Assembly (NCBI GenBank): GCA_903923395.1
Contig: CAIXXM010000037.1
Coordinates: 21,043 to 85,042, forward strand
DNA: 64,000 nucleotides
Reading direction: 5' to 3'
From: an uncultured Acidobacteriia bacterium
Lineage (GTDB): Bacteria; Acidobacteriota; Terriglobia; Bryobacterales; Bryobacteraceae
Shown: in pieces, positions 42,764 to 51,492 of the stretch
How the letters are laid out: each line of letters starts with the position of its first letter
Position numbering within the stretch: position 1 is the stretch's first letter
Program-made: the position numbers and the translations under genes
The notes under the pieces: generated by a model
Database searches by the model: none
Seen by the model: only the letters and a program-made list of their open reading frames with translations
Told to the model about the DNA's origin: nothing

Positions 42764-44397
42764 TGCAGGAATTCCTCCGGCACAAAGCCGAAGTCACTGG
42801 CCTCATTTACAGCAAGCCGGATCTGTTGTTCCAGAACCGCGGGCTGCACGGGAGGCCTGTAATCCTTGATGATCCGGACCAGCGCCGTAATCGGCGTACA
42901 GCCTGAGGTCTTAACTTCGCGGTACATCTTCGACACAAGAGACTCCGCGGCGCCAGCTGTGACCAGACCAGGCATGTTATCCCGGACGAAGTCGAAATCC
43001 CCGGCTCGAAGATCCAGGGCTCTGGCGGCGGCGAGTGCCGCGATGAGTTGATAACTGTCCTCCGGCGTGGCTGCGGGCAGCAAGGGGATCTTCACGTCCA
43101 CGCGTCCGGGCCGCTTGAGATCCACTTCGATCAAGTCAGGGCGGCTGGAGGCGAGGATCCAGAGAATCCTGCCGCGGCCCGCACTGCTGCCCATCTCTTC
43201 GGCAATCATGGAATAGACACGGCCGGAAAGCCCGGAGTCATTCCCGCTTGCCTCACGCCGCCCGAGCGTCTGGTCCGCCTCGTCCACAAAGACGTAACAA
43301 CGTCCCAGTGCGTGTAACAGACGGAAGATACGTTCCAGGTTGCCCTCTGTACTGCCAACCCACTTATCACGGAAATTCTTCAGTTTGACGACGGGAACAC
43401 CGGCCTCACCCGCCAGGCATTCCACGAGGAAAGACTTGCCGGTTCCGACGGGTCCACAGAGAAGATAGCCCTTTGGCAGAGCGGCGACATCATTATTACG
43501 CCAAAGAGAGATATCCTGCCGCAGCCAGCGCTTCGCGGCCTCCATACCGTGGATGTCATCGAGGGTTCTGGCCGATTCGACGAATTCGATCAAGCCGGCA
43601 GAGTCATTTTCCACGATGCGCTTCTTGAGCCGGACCAGATCCTGTGGCTCCAGCGGTGCCTGCTCGTACTCCCGGGATTTCAAGAGCGTCTCGACGGAGC
43701 CCAAGGTCGCGCCAGCCAGTTGTTTGGCAAGAGAACCGGGGTCCGCCGCATAACTGCCGAAGGCCAAGGGATAACTTGCCGCGAGCGTACGGAAAGCATC
43801 AGCCTGCTCTTCCGGCGGGGGCAGTTCCACTTTGATTTTGGCTGCGCGCGGATTATTCACCAGCAGCGGATTGAGGTCACTGAGATTCTCCACCAGCAGA
43901 AAAGTAGCCAGTGGATGCGTCGTGAAAGCACTTTCCACTGCCCAATCCCGCAGCAGAACACTTAGGGCTGAGAGTTCCACATCAAAGCCGCCTTGCAGTG
44001 GAGGTGCCAGCAGGTTCGCCTCTTTGACGATGCAGGCCACCTGATGCCGGGTCTGCTGCAACCGCTGCAAATTCCCGCAATAGCGGAAGTAATGAGAGAG
44101 AGTTTCCACGGCCTCGCGGGGCTGCCTGGGAAAGGTGGAATGCTCCTGAAAGTACGGCCAGTTCGCGAATAACGCACCGCCGCGCTCCACATGAATCCCG
44201 TTGCCCACGTCATAACTCAGAACAACGTCAAAGCGCGGCAACAGTGTTTCGAGCAGGAATTCCTGCAGAGACCCCAGACGGCCGGCGGGCAGCAAGATCC
44301 GGTCCCGGATATTGCCATATACGATGAACTGACTTGCCGCTCCGCTCTGATAGAGATTTGTAAGTTCCACTGCCCAATTCGGCAGCATGGCAGACAT
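42751..44397 (-). CDS. AAA+ ATPase of the classical (FtsH/p97-like) type
   Basis: The 548-residue protein has an N-terminal half resembling a second, degenerate ATPase domain (GNIRDRILLPAGRL, ATFLLVENLSDLNPLL) and a C-terminal AAA module: Walker A GPVGTGKSFL (about residue 315), KWVGSTEGNLERIF, Walker B CYVFVDEADQ, sensor SSRPDLIEVDLKRPGRVD. Such paired layouts occur in ATPases that remodel protein complexes. It follows the PspA-like gene by 8 bp. There is no GAFTGA motif, so it is not a PspF-type activator. Confidence 0.88.
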   Translation of the reverse strand: MSAMLPNWAVELTNLYQSGAASQFIVYGNIRDRILLPAGRLGSLQEFLLETLLPRFDVVLSYDVGNGIHVERGGALFANWPYFQEHSTFPRQPREAVETLSHYFRYCGNLQRLQQTRHQVACIVKEANLLAPPLQGGFDVELSALSVLLRDWAVESAFTTHPLATFLLVENLSDLNPLLVNNPRAAKIKVELPPPEEQADAFRTLAASYPLAFGSYAADPGSLAKQLAGATLGSVETLLKSREYEQAPLEPQDLVRLKKRIVENDSAGLIEFVESARTLDDIHGMEAAKRWLRQDISLWRNNDVAALPKGYLLCGPVGTGKSFLVECLAGEAGVPVVKLKNFRDKWVGSTEGNLERIFRLLHALGRCYVFVDEADQTLGRREASGNDSGLSGRVYSMIAEEMGSSAGRGRILWILASSRPDLIEVDLKRPGRVDVKIPLLPAATPEDSYQLIAALAAARALDLRAGDFDFVRDNMPGLVTAGAAESLVSKMYREVKTSGCTPITALVRIIKDYRPPVQPAVLEQQIRLAVNEASDFGFVPEEFLQWLA

Positions 44398-44405
44398 AGG
44401 TTTTG

Positions 44406-45161
44406 TTACGCGGTTTCTTTACTGCCAGGGCCCATCGATTTCGCACCCGCACCAGGGTTGCTGCCAGTCAGGGGAGAAGGCTCGAAAGAGATGCCTTCGC
44501 GGGCCGCAAAATCAGCGAGCGCCTGGTCTGCCAGTGCCTGCTGCTCCGCTTCCTTGAGGTGGATGCCGCCTGTGTCAATACTGTCGCGGGCCACGCGCAC
44601 GCGTCCGGCGGCTTTCTCGCGTTCCGTTTGCACCATGGTCTGCAGACGGTCCAGAGTTTCCCCTGCCCCGCCGATCTCAGAGACCATGCCGGACGCCATT
44701 TCCGTAAGTTCCGCCTGGGCGCGCTTCATCTTCAGATCGCTGATGCCGGCACGCAGACCTTCTATCTTCTGCTTTGCCGCCTGCACGGAGACATCGCGGG
44801 CCTTCACAAGATCCCTGTAAGTGGCCTCTGCCTGTTCGCCCTGCTTGCGATTTTCCGCGAGTTCACGCTCCACGGTTTGCAGACGCAGTGCGTACTGCCC
44901 GGCGGCTTCCCTGTTACCCACTTTGAGATTTGCGGAAGCTTTGGCGCGCAGATCCTGCTGATCTGCCTCCAGCTTCCGGATCTGACTCATCAACCGCTCA
45001 CAAAGGCCTGCATGAGACGCAAGGCCCTGGTTATACTGCGCAATCTGTTTACGCAGGTTTTCTGTTTCCACCTCCAGCAGTGCTTCGGGATTTTTCGACT
45101 CCATACTTGAGACGAATAACCCAACAAAGCCCCGGAAGAGGTTGCCAATTCTTTTCAGCAT
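44406..45161 (-). CDS. PspA/IM30-family protein
   Basis: This 251-residue protein begins with LKRIGNLFRGFVGLFVSSMESKNPE, the amphipathic PspA start, and continues as a long coiled coil (KQIAQYNQGLASHAGLCERLMSQIRKLEADQ). PspA/IM30 proteins assemble on stressed membranes and preserve their integrity. A short Pro/Gly-rich tail is added. ATG 45161 is chosen at the start of homology, and not an upstream in-frame start. It heads the eight-gene operon, so membrane stress may be the input or target of the pathway. Confidence 0.88.
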   Translation of the reverse strand: MLKRIGNLFRGFVGLFVSSMESKNPEALLEVETENLRKQIAQYNQGLASHAGLCERLMSQIRKLEADQQDLRAKASANLKVGNREAAGQYALRLQTVERELAENRKQGEQAEATYRDLVKARDVSVQAAKQKIEGLRAGISDLKMKRAQAELTEMASGMVSEIGGAGETLDRLQTMVQTEREKAAGRVRVARDSIDTGGIHLKEAEQQALADQALADFAAREGISFEPSPLTGSNPGAGAKSMGPGSKETA

Positions 45162-45200
45162 GACGTTTTCAGCACGCTCCGCGCTCCCGATTATCGCAAA

Positions 45201-45217
45201 AGGCCCTTGCAGGGCCT
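45201..45217. promoter_or_regulatory. Palindrome in the divergent pspA-esterase promoter region
   Basis: AGGCCCT and AGGGCCT flank TGC, a perfect 7-bp inverted repeat 40 bp upstream of the PspA-like gene. GATAAT on the minus strand lies just beyond it and could be its -10 element. It may be an operator; the evidence is position only. Confidence 0.35.
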
Positions 45218-45316
45218 GAACCGGTGCCGAAAGAAGATACGCAGTTTGCAATCCCGCAGTTCAAGAATCCGGAGATTGATATAGTCTACGGGTCAGAAGA
45301 CGGAAAGGTGTGTGCA

Positions 45317-46420
45317 ATGTTTCGATTGGTTTTCCTGGTGATGTTCGTCCCCGTGGTGCTGGCGCAAGCTCCACCCGCGGCACCTGCGCAGGCACGGCCG
45401 GCCCGTCCACCGGCACCCACGCGGGACCCGCACACACCCGGCTATGTCACCGCCGCGGAACTGCCTGACGGCACCATACCGGGAGTGAAGGACGAAGGCA
45501 ATTTCATCCTCGGCCCCACGCATCCCGCTGCGCCTGAGATGGCATTGAGCGACGCAACACCGCGCGGGAACAGTTGCAGTTTCACGATGGAATCCAGTGA
45601 CAGCAAGTTTTACCCCGGCGTGGCCCGCGATCAGAATGTACCGCGCGAGCCGGGAGCGCCGCGGGTCATCAGCAGCCATCCGACGCCTTACACACGCAAA
45701 GTTACGGTGCATACACCCGCGCAATATGTCGCCGGCACGGTCGCGCCACTCATCGTGGGGGCAGACGGGCCGGACCAGGCTTTATTCACTGCGATGGACA
45801 ACCTGATCGCACAGAAGCGCCTGCCGGTGATGGTCGCGGTTTCAATTGGCAATGGCAGCGGCGATGGTCCGGGCAGTGAGCGCGGTCTGGAGTATGACAC
45901 CATGTCCGGCAAGTACGCGGAGTTCGTGGAAGCGGAAGTTCTGCCTCTGGCCGAAAAGCAGTGCAACGTCAAGTTCACCAAAGACCCGGAAGCGCGCGCC
46001 ACCATGGGAGGAAGTTCCGGCGGTTCGGTGGCGTTTGCCATGGCGTGGTTCCACCCGGAGTTGTACCACCGTGTGCTGACCTACTCCGGGACTTACGTCA
46101 ACAACCAGTTCCCGGTGGACCCGCAATTGCCGCACGGTGCCTGGGAACTGCACGAGCATCTGATTCCCGCCTCGCCTGTCAAACCGATCCGCATCTGGAT
46201 GGAAGTGGGCGACCGCGATAACGGCGGTACCGGCGACGTGATGCATGACTGGGTCATCGCCAATGAAAATATGGCCAAGGCTCTTGCCGCCAAGGGTTAC
46301 CACTACCAGTTTCTGTTCGCGCGCAATGCCGGACATACCGACCGCGCAGTAAGACAACAAACACTGCCGCAAGCCTTGGAGTTCATCTGGCAGGGTTATC
46401 AGGCCCGCGGCGGCAAATAA
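45317..46420 (+). CDS. Secreted esterase of the enterochelin esterase-like family
   Basis: The 367-residue product has a signal peptide (FRLVFLVMFVPVVLAQ) and a proline-rich linker, then an alpha/beta-hydrolase of the Fes/esterase D group. The nucleophile serine lies in ATMGGSSGGSVAF, an acid candidate in MEVGDRDNGG and the catalytic histidine in RNAGHTDRAV. Family members hydrolyse esters including siderophore and acyl-sugar esters. ATG 45317 is used because GGAAAGG lies 10 bases upstream and the signal peptide begins there. Confidence 0.84.
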   Translation: MFRLVFLVMFVPVVLAQAPPAAPAQARPARPPAPTRDPHTPGYVTAAELPDGTIPGVKDEGNFILGPTHPAAPEMALSDATPRGNSCSFTMESSDSKFYPGVARDQNVPREPGAPRVISSHPTPYTRKVTVHTPAQYVAGTVAPLIVGADGPDQALFTAMDNLIAQKRLPVMVAVSIGNGSGDGPGSERGLEYDTMSGKYAEFVEAEVLPLAEKQCNVKFTKDPEARATMGGSSGGSVAFAMAWFHPELYHRVLTYSGTYVNNQFPVDPQLPHGAWELHEHLIPASPVKPIRIWMEVGDRDNGGTGDVMHDWVIANENMAKALAAKGYHYQFLFARNAGHTDRAVRQQTLPQALEFIWQGYQARGGK

Positions 46421-46520
46421 GCACCCCTTTGGTTAACAAGGCCGCCGCTGCGTGACGGGACTACCCCGTTTGTTTCAGGCGGAAATAGCTGATTCTAAAA
46501 GTTCTTATTAACAAAAAACC

Positions 46521-46544
46521 GCCCGGCCATGAGCAGTTCCGGGC
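46521..46544. terminator. Hairpin after the esterase gene, possible terminator
   Basis: GCCCGG and CCGGGC form a 6-bp stem around a 12-nt loop. The plus side is followed by ATTTCTTCC, a weak U-tract; the minus side has a better T run (GGTTTTTTG). It could end esterase transcripts inefficiently. Confidence 0.4.
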
Positions 46545-46569
46545 ATTTCTTCCGTTCTTACCAAGTGAA

Positions 46570-46603
46570 GGCCAGTACGCCCATGTCCGGCGCATGACTG
46601 GCC
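46570..46603 (+). promoter_or_regulatory. Leader hairpin upstream of the DUF1800 gene
   Basis: GGCCAGT and ACTGGCC can pair around 20 bases containing a further CATG repeat, ending just before the AGGAGG ribosome-binding site at 46610-46615. It could be a 5' untranslated stem affecting stability or translation. Confidence 0.4.
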
Positions 46604-46624
46604 ACCCCAGGAGGAAATGCTCAG

Positions 46625-49231
46625 ATGTTCAAAACCGCGAGGTATCTCGCACCACTTTTCTGCTTGACTGCGCTGTTGGCAGGCGCGGTGCAGGCGCAGA
46701 CAATTAAGGTTGATCCCGCTTCCATTGGCATCGGCCTTGGTGCGACCCAGAAATTCAACGCTACCGTCACTGGACTGACCAACACCGCCGTCGTATGGTC
46801 CGTCAACAACCAGGGTTCCGGCAATGCGACCGTCGGCACCATTGACCAGACTGGTCTTTATACGGCACCTGCCGCGATTCCCGCGCAGGCACCCACGATC
46901 TACGCCACCAGCGTGAGCAACCCCACGGTCAAAGGTACTGTCAATCTTTGGTTCCTGACCGCGGGTCCGACGATTACTTCAGTTTCACCGAACCCGCTGC
47001 CTGGTGGATCTTATAACATCACGGTAACAGGCACAGGTTTCCTCACAGGGGCGAGAATTGTTGTTGGCGGCGTGGCGCTGGGAACGACGCTCGTAAACTC
47101 CACCACGGTGAAGAGCACAGGTAACTGGCAGAGTCCCTCGATAACTTCCACCACGGTCTATGTCAATAACCCGGGGTCAACGAACAGCAACACTTTGGTG
47201 ATTCCTGTTTCGGGCACTGGTGGATCTTCTGGAAGTGGCGGAGGGGGAAGTGGCGGAGGGACATCGGCACCGGTGGTTTCTCCCGCTGCAATCAGTGTCA
47301 CTCTGGGCGCAACGCAGCAATTCACGGCTGCGGGAGCAACAGCCTGGAGCGCCTTCCCGGGCACCATAACATCCGCCGGACTCTATACGGCACCTTCGAC
47401 GATGCCGGGCTCCAGTGCGGTCACCGTTACGGCAAGCAACTCCGCAGGCTCCTCGACGGCGAAAGTAACGCTGGTGAGTAACATCCCGCCGACGTTGTCC
47501 TCTGTTAGTCCCACACAATTTCCGCTTGGTATCTTCTCGGCAACCCTTTCAGGCACTGGATTTACCGCTCAATCTGTGGCACAGTTGGGTGGCACCAACC
47601 TTGCCACGGGCTTCGTGAATGCAACTACTTTGAATGTAAGTGGCTTTGCCAGTGTCACTGGACCGGTGAATCTCACGGTTTCGAACGGCAGTCTCACGTC
47701 CGCGGCGATCCAGGTGCAAGTGGGTAATCCACTCTCGGTCGTCTCCGCGGCGGCCGCCCGGCGTTTCCTTGAGCAAGGTGCCTTCGGACCCACCCCGAGT
47801 GATGCCGCCCACGTGCAGGCCGTTGGCTTCCAGGGCTGGCTGAATGAACAGTTTGCCATGCCCGTGCTTGCCCCTTATGTGGCAACTTCGAGTTCCAACG
47901 GCCTGTTGCGGCAGCAGTTCCTGACCAATGCCGTGATGAATGCCGATCAACTGCGGCAGCGTGTCGCCTTCGCCTTGAGTCAGATCTTTGTAGTTTCCGA
48001 AAACAAGTTGATTTGGGACCCGCAGGTGGCACCGTTTGAGAATATCCTGCTGAATGACGCATTCGCGAATTACCGCAAGATCATGGCAGATGTGACACTT
48101 GATTCCTCCATGGGTTACTTCCTTGACATGGGTAACAACGCGAAGGCCAACCCGGCCATTGGCGCGGTTGCCAATGAAAATTACGCACGGGAAATCATGC
48201 AGCTCTTCAGCATGGGCACCACGCTGCTCAATCCGGATGGCACCATCCAACTGGATCAGAACAACGTTCCGGCAGCAGCTTATAATCAGTTCAACATCAC
48301 GGAACTTGCCCGCGTCCTCACTGGCTGGACTTATCCGGGTCCTTATACCTGGAACTCTTACAACCATCAGACCGGACCGATGTTTTCCAATGCCGCATAC
48401 CATGACATGGGTTCCAAGCAGTTGCTGAACTACCCCGGCGCAGTGGCTGGAGGCGTGGCGCAGGCGAACTTGTCCCCGCAGCAGGATCTCGATTTCGCCC
48501 TCGATAACATCTTCAACCATCCGAACGTGGGGCCGTTTGTCAGCCGTCAGCTCATCCAGCACCTGGTGAAGAGCAACCCCAGCCCTGCCTATGTGCAGCG
48601 CGTGGCTGCGGCCTTCAATAACAACGGACAGGGCGTGCGTGGTGATATGAAGGCAGTAGTTACCGCAGTGCTGCTGGACCCGGAAGCACGCGCCAATGAC
48701 AACGGCGGACAGGACCAGGTCACGGATGGTCACCTGCAGGAACCGGTGTTGTATATCGCTGGGATCGTGCGCGCTTTTGGTGGCACCATGACGATGCAGA
48801 ATTACTTCGGCTTCGACCTGTATAACATGCATCAGGACGTCTTTAATCCGGCGAGCGTGTTCAATTACTACTCTCCGATGTTCACTGCGCCTGGTACCGG
48901 GCTGCAGGGGGGCGAGTTCCAGATCTATACTCCGGATATCGCTGTCTACCGTGCCAACATGGTGGCCAATTTTCTGGGGGCTTATAACAATCCCGTCCAG
49001 GGCTATGGTCCCGGAACTACGGTGGATCTTACTCCTTTTGTGGCTCTGGCTCCGCAACCCGCAACTCTGGTGGCCGCGCTTGACCTCACATTAACCCACG
49101 GCACCATGCCCGCCACGATGAAGAACGACATCATTGCGGCAGTCGCGGCGGAGACACAGGGGAACGTATTCCGCGTCGAGGATGCGGTTTGGTTGATCAT
49201 TACCTCGGGCTATTACAACGTGTGGCACTAA
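46625..49231 (+). CDS. DUF1800 family secreted protein with IPT/TIG and Ig-like domains
   Basis: The 868-residue protein has a signal peptide (FCLTALLAGAVQAQ), a Big-type beta domain, an IPT/TIG domain (PTITSVSPNPLPGGSYNI), a Gly/Ser-rich linker near 200, a second pair of beta domains (PPTLSSVSPTQFPLG) and a C-terminal DUF1800 domain from about 378 (ARRFLEQGAFGPTPSDAAHV, LRQRVAFALSQIFVVS, LTGWTYPG). DUF1800 proteins are large exported proteins of unknown function usually encoded next to DUF1501 proteins, as here. AGGAGG lies nine bases before the ATG. Confidence 0.88.
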   Translation: MFKTARYLAPLFCLTALLAGAVQAQTIKVDPASIGIGLGATQKFNATVTGLTNTAVVWSVNNQGSGNATVGTIDQTGLYTAPAAIPAQAPTIYATSVSNPTVKGTVNLWFLTAGPTITSVSPNPLPGGSYNITVTGTGFLTGARIVVGGVALGTTLVNSTTVKSTGNWQSPSITSTTVYVNNPGSTNSNTLVIPVSGTGGSSGSGGGGSGGGTSAPVVSPAAISVTLGATQQFTAAGATAWSAFPGTITSAGLYTAPSTMPGSSAVTVTASNSAGSSTAKVTLVSNIPPTLSSVSPTQFPLGIFSATLSGTGFTAQSVAQLGGTNLATGFVNATTLNVSGFASVTGPVNLTVSNGSLTSAAIQVQVGNPLSVVSAAAARRFLEQGAFGPTPSDAAHVQAVGFQGWLNEQFAMPVLAPYVATSSSNGLLRQQFLTNAVMNADQLRQRVAFALSQIFVVSENKLIWDPQVAPFENILLNDAFANYRKIMADVTLDSSMGYFLDMGNNAKANPAIGAVANENYAREIMQLFSMGTTLLNPDGTIQLDQNNVPAAAYNQFNITELARVLTGWTYPGPYTWNSYNHQTGPMFSNAAYHDMGSKQLLNYPGAVAGGVAQANLSPQQDLDFALDNIFNHPNVGPFVSRQLIQHLVKSNPSPAYVQRVAAAFNNNGQGVRGDMKAVVTAVLLDPEARANDNGGQDQVTDGHLQEPVLYIAGIVRAFGGTMTMQNYFGFDLYNMHQDVFNPASVFNYYSPMFTAPGTGLQGGEFQIYTPDIAVYRANMVANFLGAYNNPVQGYGPGTTVDLTPFVALAPQPATLVAALDLTLTHGTMPATMKNDIIAAVAAETQGNVFRVEDAVWLIITSGYYNVWH

Positions 49232-49286
49232 GCCGCGCAGTTCCCCGCTCAGAAGCATGTAAAAGGCATCCAAGGAGATTTGAGAA

Positions 49287-50684
49287 ATGTTGATTCGATC
49301 CAGAAGAGAATTCCTGCGCGACACACTCCGTTCCGTCGCAGCGGTTGGCGCGGTTGGCGCCATGTCCAAGTTCGGTGAAATGAACGCGTTGGCGGCAGGT
49401 GCGAATGGCTACAACGCGCTGGTCTGCATCTTTTTGACGGGTGGCAATGACGGCCACAATACGGTCATTCCCATCCAGACCTCGCTGCAAAGCATTGCGG
49501 CGTATCAGAAGGCACGCGGCGTGCCTGGCCCATCATCCGTCGCATTGGGTGCCGGATCGCTGCTGCCCATCCACAATGGCAGCGACGTTTATGGTCTGCA
49601 CCCGATGCTGCCGGAGATTCAGGCTCTTTATAACTCCGGCAAGGCCGCGGTACTGTCCAATGTGGGCATGCTGGTGAAGCCCACAACACGCACGCAGTAC
49701 CTGGGAAATAACAACAGCGCACTGGTGCCGAACGCGCTGTTCTCGCACTCTGACCAGCAGAACCAGTGGCAGAGTTCCATCCCGACGGGTCTGGGCAATT
49801 CGGGCTGGGGCGGACGGCTGGCCGATATCATGCAACCGGTCAACGCGGGGGCTTTGTTTCCCGCCATGACGACGATGTATGGCTCGAACCTGTTCTCCGT
49901 GGGGGCGCAGACCTTCGCGGCTTCTGTACCGGCTGGTGGAGCGGCACTGTTGAATGGCATGGGGAACCCGGCCCGCGCGAATGGCATGCAGCAGTTGCTG
50001 ACGTTTTCAAACGGCATGCAGTTGGTGCAGGCGGCGAACAGTTCACTTTCCCGCGGCGCGGCTTATGCCAACACGCTGACGAATCTGCTGGCTACGGCAA
50101 CGCTCCAGACGCCGTTCCCGATGACGCTCAATGATGTGGATCACACGCCCAATCCACTCGCCGCCCAGTTACAGACGGTGGCGAAGATGATCAGCGTGCG
50201 GAACCAGCTGGGGTTGTCGAGACAGATCTTCTTCTGTGAGTTGGATGGGTTTGATACCCACGGCGACCAGTTGAATGTGCAGAACACACTGCTGCCCATG
50301 CTGAGTCAGGCGGTTGGGGCTTTCTACCAGGCGACCGTGGAACTGGGCGTGGCGCAGAACGTGACGACGTTTACCGCTTCGGAGTTCGGCCGTACGCTGA
50401 TGCCGAGCAACAGCGGGGTGATCGGCACGGACCATGCGTGGGGCAATCATCACTTCATCATCGGCGGCGCGGTGAAGGGCGGGCAGTTCTTCGGGCAGTA
50501 CCCCGATCTGTCGCTGGGCGGGCCGGACGATGCGAACAACCGCGGAACGCTGCTTCCCACGACGTCGGTGGACCAGTATGGCGCCACCATGGCCAACTGG
50601 TTCGGCGTGTCGGCGGCCAACATGCCGCAGATCTTCCCCAACATCGGAAACTTCCAGCAGACCAATCTGGGAATTCTGGGGTAA
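49287..50684 (+). CDS. DUF1501 family Tat-exported protein
   Basis: The 465-residue protein carries a twin-arginine signal (SRREFLRDTLRSVAAVGAVG) and DUF1501 features: LVCIFLTGGNDGHNTVIP, YGLHPMLPEIQALY, LDGFDTHGDQ and TEFGR-like TASEFGRTL, GTDHAWGNHHFIIGG near the end, resembling the alkaline phosphatase/sulfatase fold. It pairs with the upstream DUF1800 gene and is separated by 55 bp. The role is unknown. A strong terminator follows. Confidence 0.9.
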   Translation: MLIRSRREFLRDTLRSVAAVGAVGAMSKFGEMNALAAGANGYNALVCIFLTGGNDGHNTVIPIQTSLQSIAAYQKARGVPGPSSVALGAGSLLPIHNGSDVYGLHPMLPEIQALYNSGKAAVLSNVGMLVKPTTRTQYLGNNNSALVPNALFSHSDQQNQWQSSIPTGLGNSGWGGRLADIMQPVNAGALFPAMTTMYGSNLFSVGAQTFAASVPAGGAALLNGMGNPARANGMQQLLTFSNGMQLVQAANSSLSRGAAYANTLTNLLATATLQTPFPMTLNDVDHTPNPLAAQLQTVAKMISVRNQLGLSRQIFFCELDGFDTHGDQLNVQNTLLPMLSQAVGAFYQATVELGVAQNVTTFTASEFGRTLMPSNSGVIGTDHAWGNHHFIIGGAVKGGQFFGQYPDLSLGGPDDANNRGTLLPTTSVDQYGATMANWFGVSAANMPQIFPNIGNFQQTNLGILG

Positions 50685-50718
50685 GACGGTCCCGGTTTGA
50701 CTTCCCGGCAACGGGTTC

Positions 50719-50760
50719 GGCGGCGCATGTGGAAAAAACATGTGCCGCCATTTTCATTTT
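50719..50760 (+). terminator. Rho-independent terminator of the DUF1800-DUF1501 operon
   Basis: GGCGGCGCATGT pairs with ACATGTGCCGCC (one G-U pair) around GGAAAAA, followed by ATTTTCATTTT. It lies 35 bp after the DUF1501 stop. Confidence 0.85.
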
Positions 50761-50847
50761 GGAACAAAGAACTTGAGAGATTCTTCGTGAGGAAGCACTA
50801 AACCTTTGTAACGTTCCTGCCGATAGAGCAAGTGGGTGCAAGCGAAT

Positions 50848-51492
50848 ATGACCAATCTGCCGCCTCAGGCGGTTCTTATGTGCGATACACAGCCGGTGGC
50901 TGTTGAAGGTGTTAAGGGGCTGCTGGAGCGGTGTCCGGACCTGCGCGTCTCGGGCGCTGTACACACACTTTCCGCTGCCCTTGAGGTGGCGCGGGCCATG
51001 ACTCCCGCCATTGTTGTTCTGGACAAATCCTTCGGTTTGTCAGCCATTACGGACTGGCTGCACACGTCTACGCGGGCTGGTATTGCCAGCGGGGCCGTGG
51101 TTTGGGGTACCGGAATCACGGAAAGCGAAGCATTGAAGATGCTGCAGGCGGGTGCGAAGGGTGTGGTGCGGCGTTCCGCACAGCCGGAGACCTTCCTGGC
51201 CTGTTTGCGGGCTGTTGCTTCCGGTAACACCTGGATGGAAGACGGCATCTTTGGTGATGCGGGCCAGGTGATGAAGCCACGCGAGTCTCATCTGACGCCG
51301 CGGGAGCGCCAGGTCGCCGAACTCGTCGAAAAGGGGCTTCGGAATCGGGATATTGCCCGTTCACTCGGTATTCGAACGGGAACAGTGAAGATCCACTTGA
51401 AGCATATCTTCGAAAAAACCGGCGTTCGTGGCCGCTATGGCCTTGCTCTGACCGGGTTGCGGGAAAAAGGCGCGATTACTCTGGTGGCCTAA
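50848..51492 (+). CDS. LuxR-family response regulator (NarL-like)
   Basis: The 214-residue protein has a receiver domain (LMCDTQPVAVEG, phospho-acceptor aspartate likely in VVLDKSFG, GAKGVVRRS) and a LuxR-type helix-turn-helix: LTPRERQVAELVEKGLRNRDIARSLGIRTGTVKIHLKHIFEKTGV. The acidic pocket is reduced (CDT rather than DDH), so phosphorylation may be altered. A GTG at 50836 is an alternative start. Its 3' end overlaps that of the convergent NtrC-like gene by 4 bp. No cognate kinase lies next to it in the same direction. Confidence 0.84.
   Translation: MTNLPPQAVLMCDTQPVAVEGVKGLLERCPDLRVSGAVHTLSAALEVARAMTPAIVVLDKSFGLSAITDWLHTSTRAGIASGAVVWGTGITESEALKMLQAGAKGVVRRSAQPETFLACLRAVASGNTWMEDGIFGDAGQVMKPRESHLTPRERQVAELVEKGLRNRDIARSLGIRTGTVKIHLKHIFEKTGVRGRYGLALTGLREKGAITLVA

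Noticed and set aside
42751..44397. AAA+ ATPase next to PspA as a PspF-type sigma-54 activator
   Set aside because: The GAFTGA loop and a DNA-binding domain are missing; the ATPase is of the classical FtsH/p97-like type.
46421..46624. c-di-GMP or other riboswitch before the DUF1800 gene
   Set aside because: Only short stems are seen; none of the conserved GEMM or other class motifs that I know are present.
47549..49057. 502-codon minus-strand frame opposite the DUF1800 gene
   Set aside because: Antisense to a clearly conserved secreted protein; composition (His/Arg-rich, no motif) marks it as a shadow frame.
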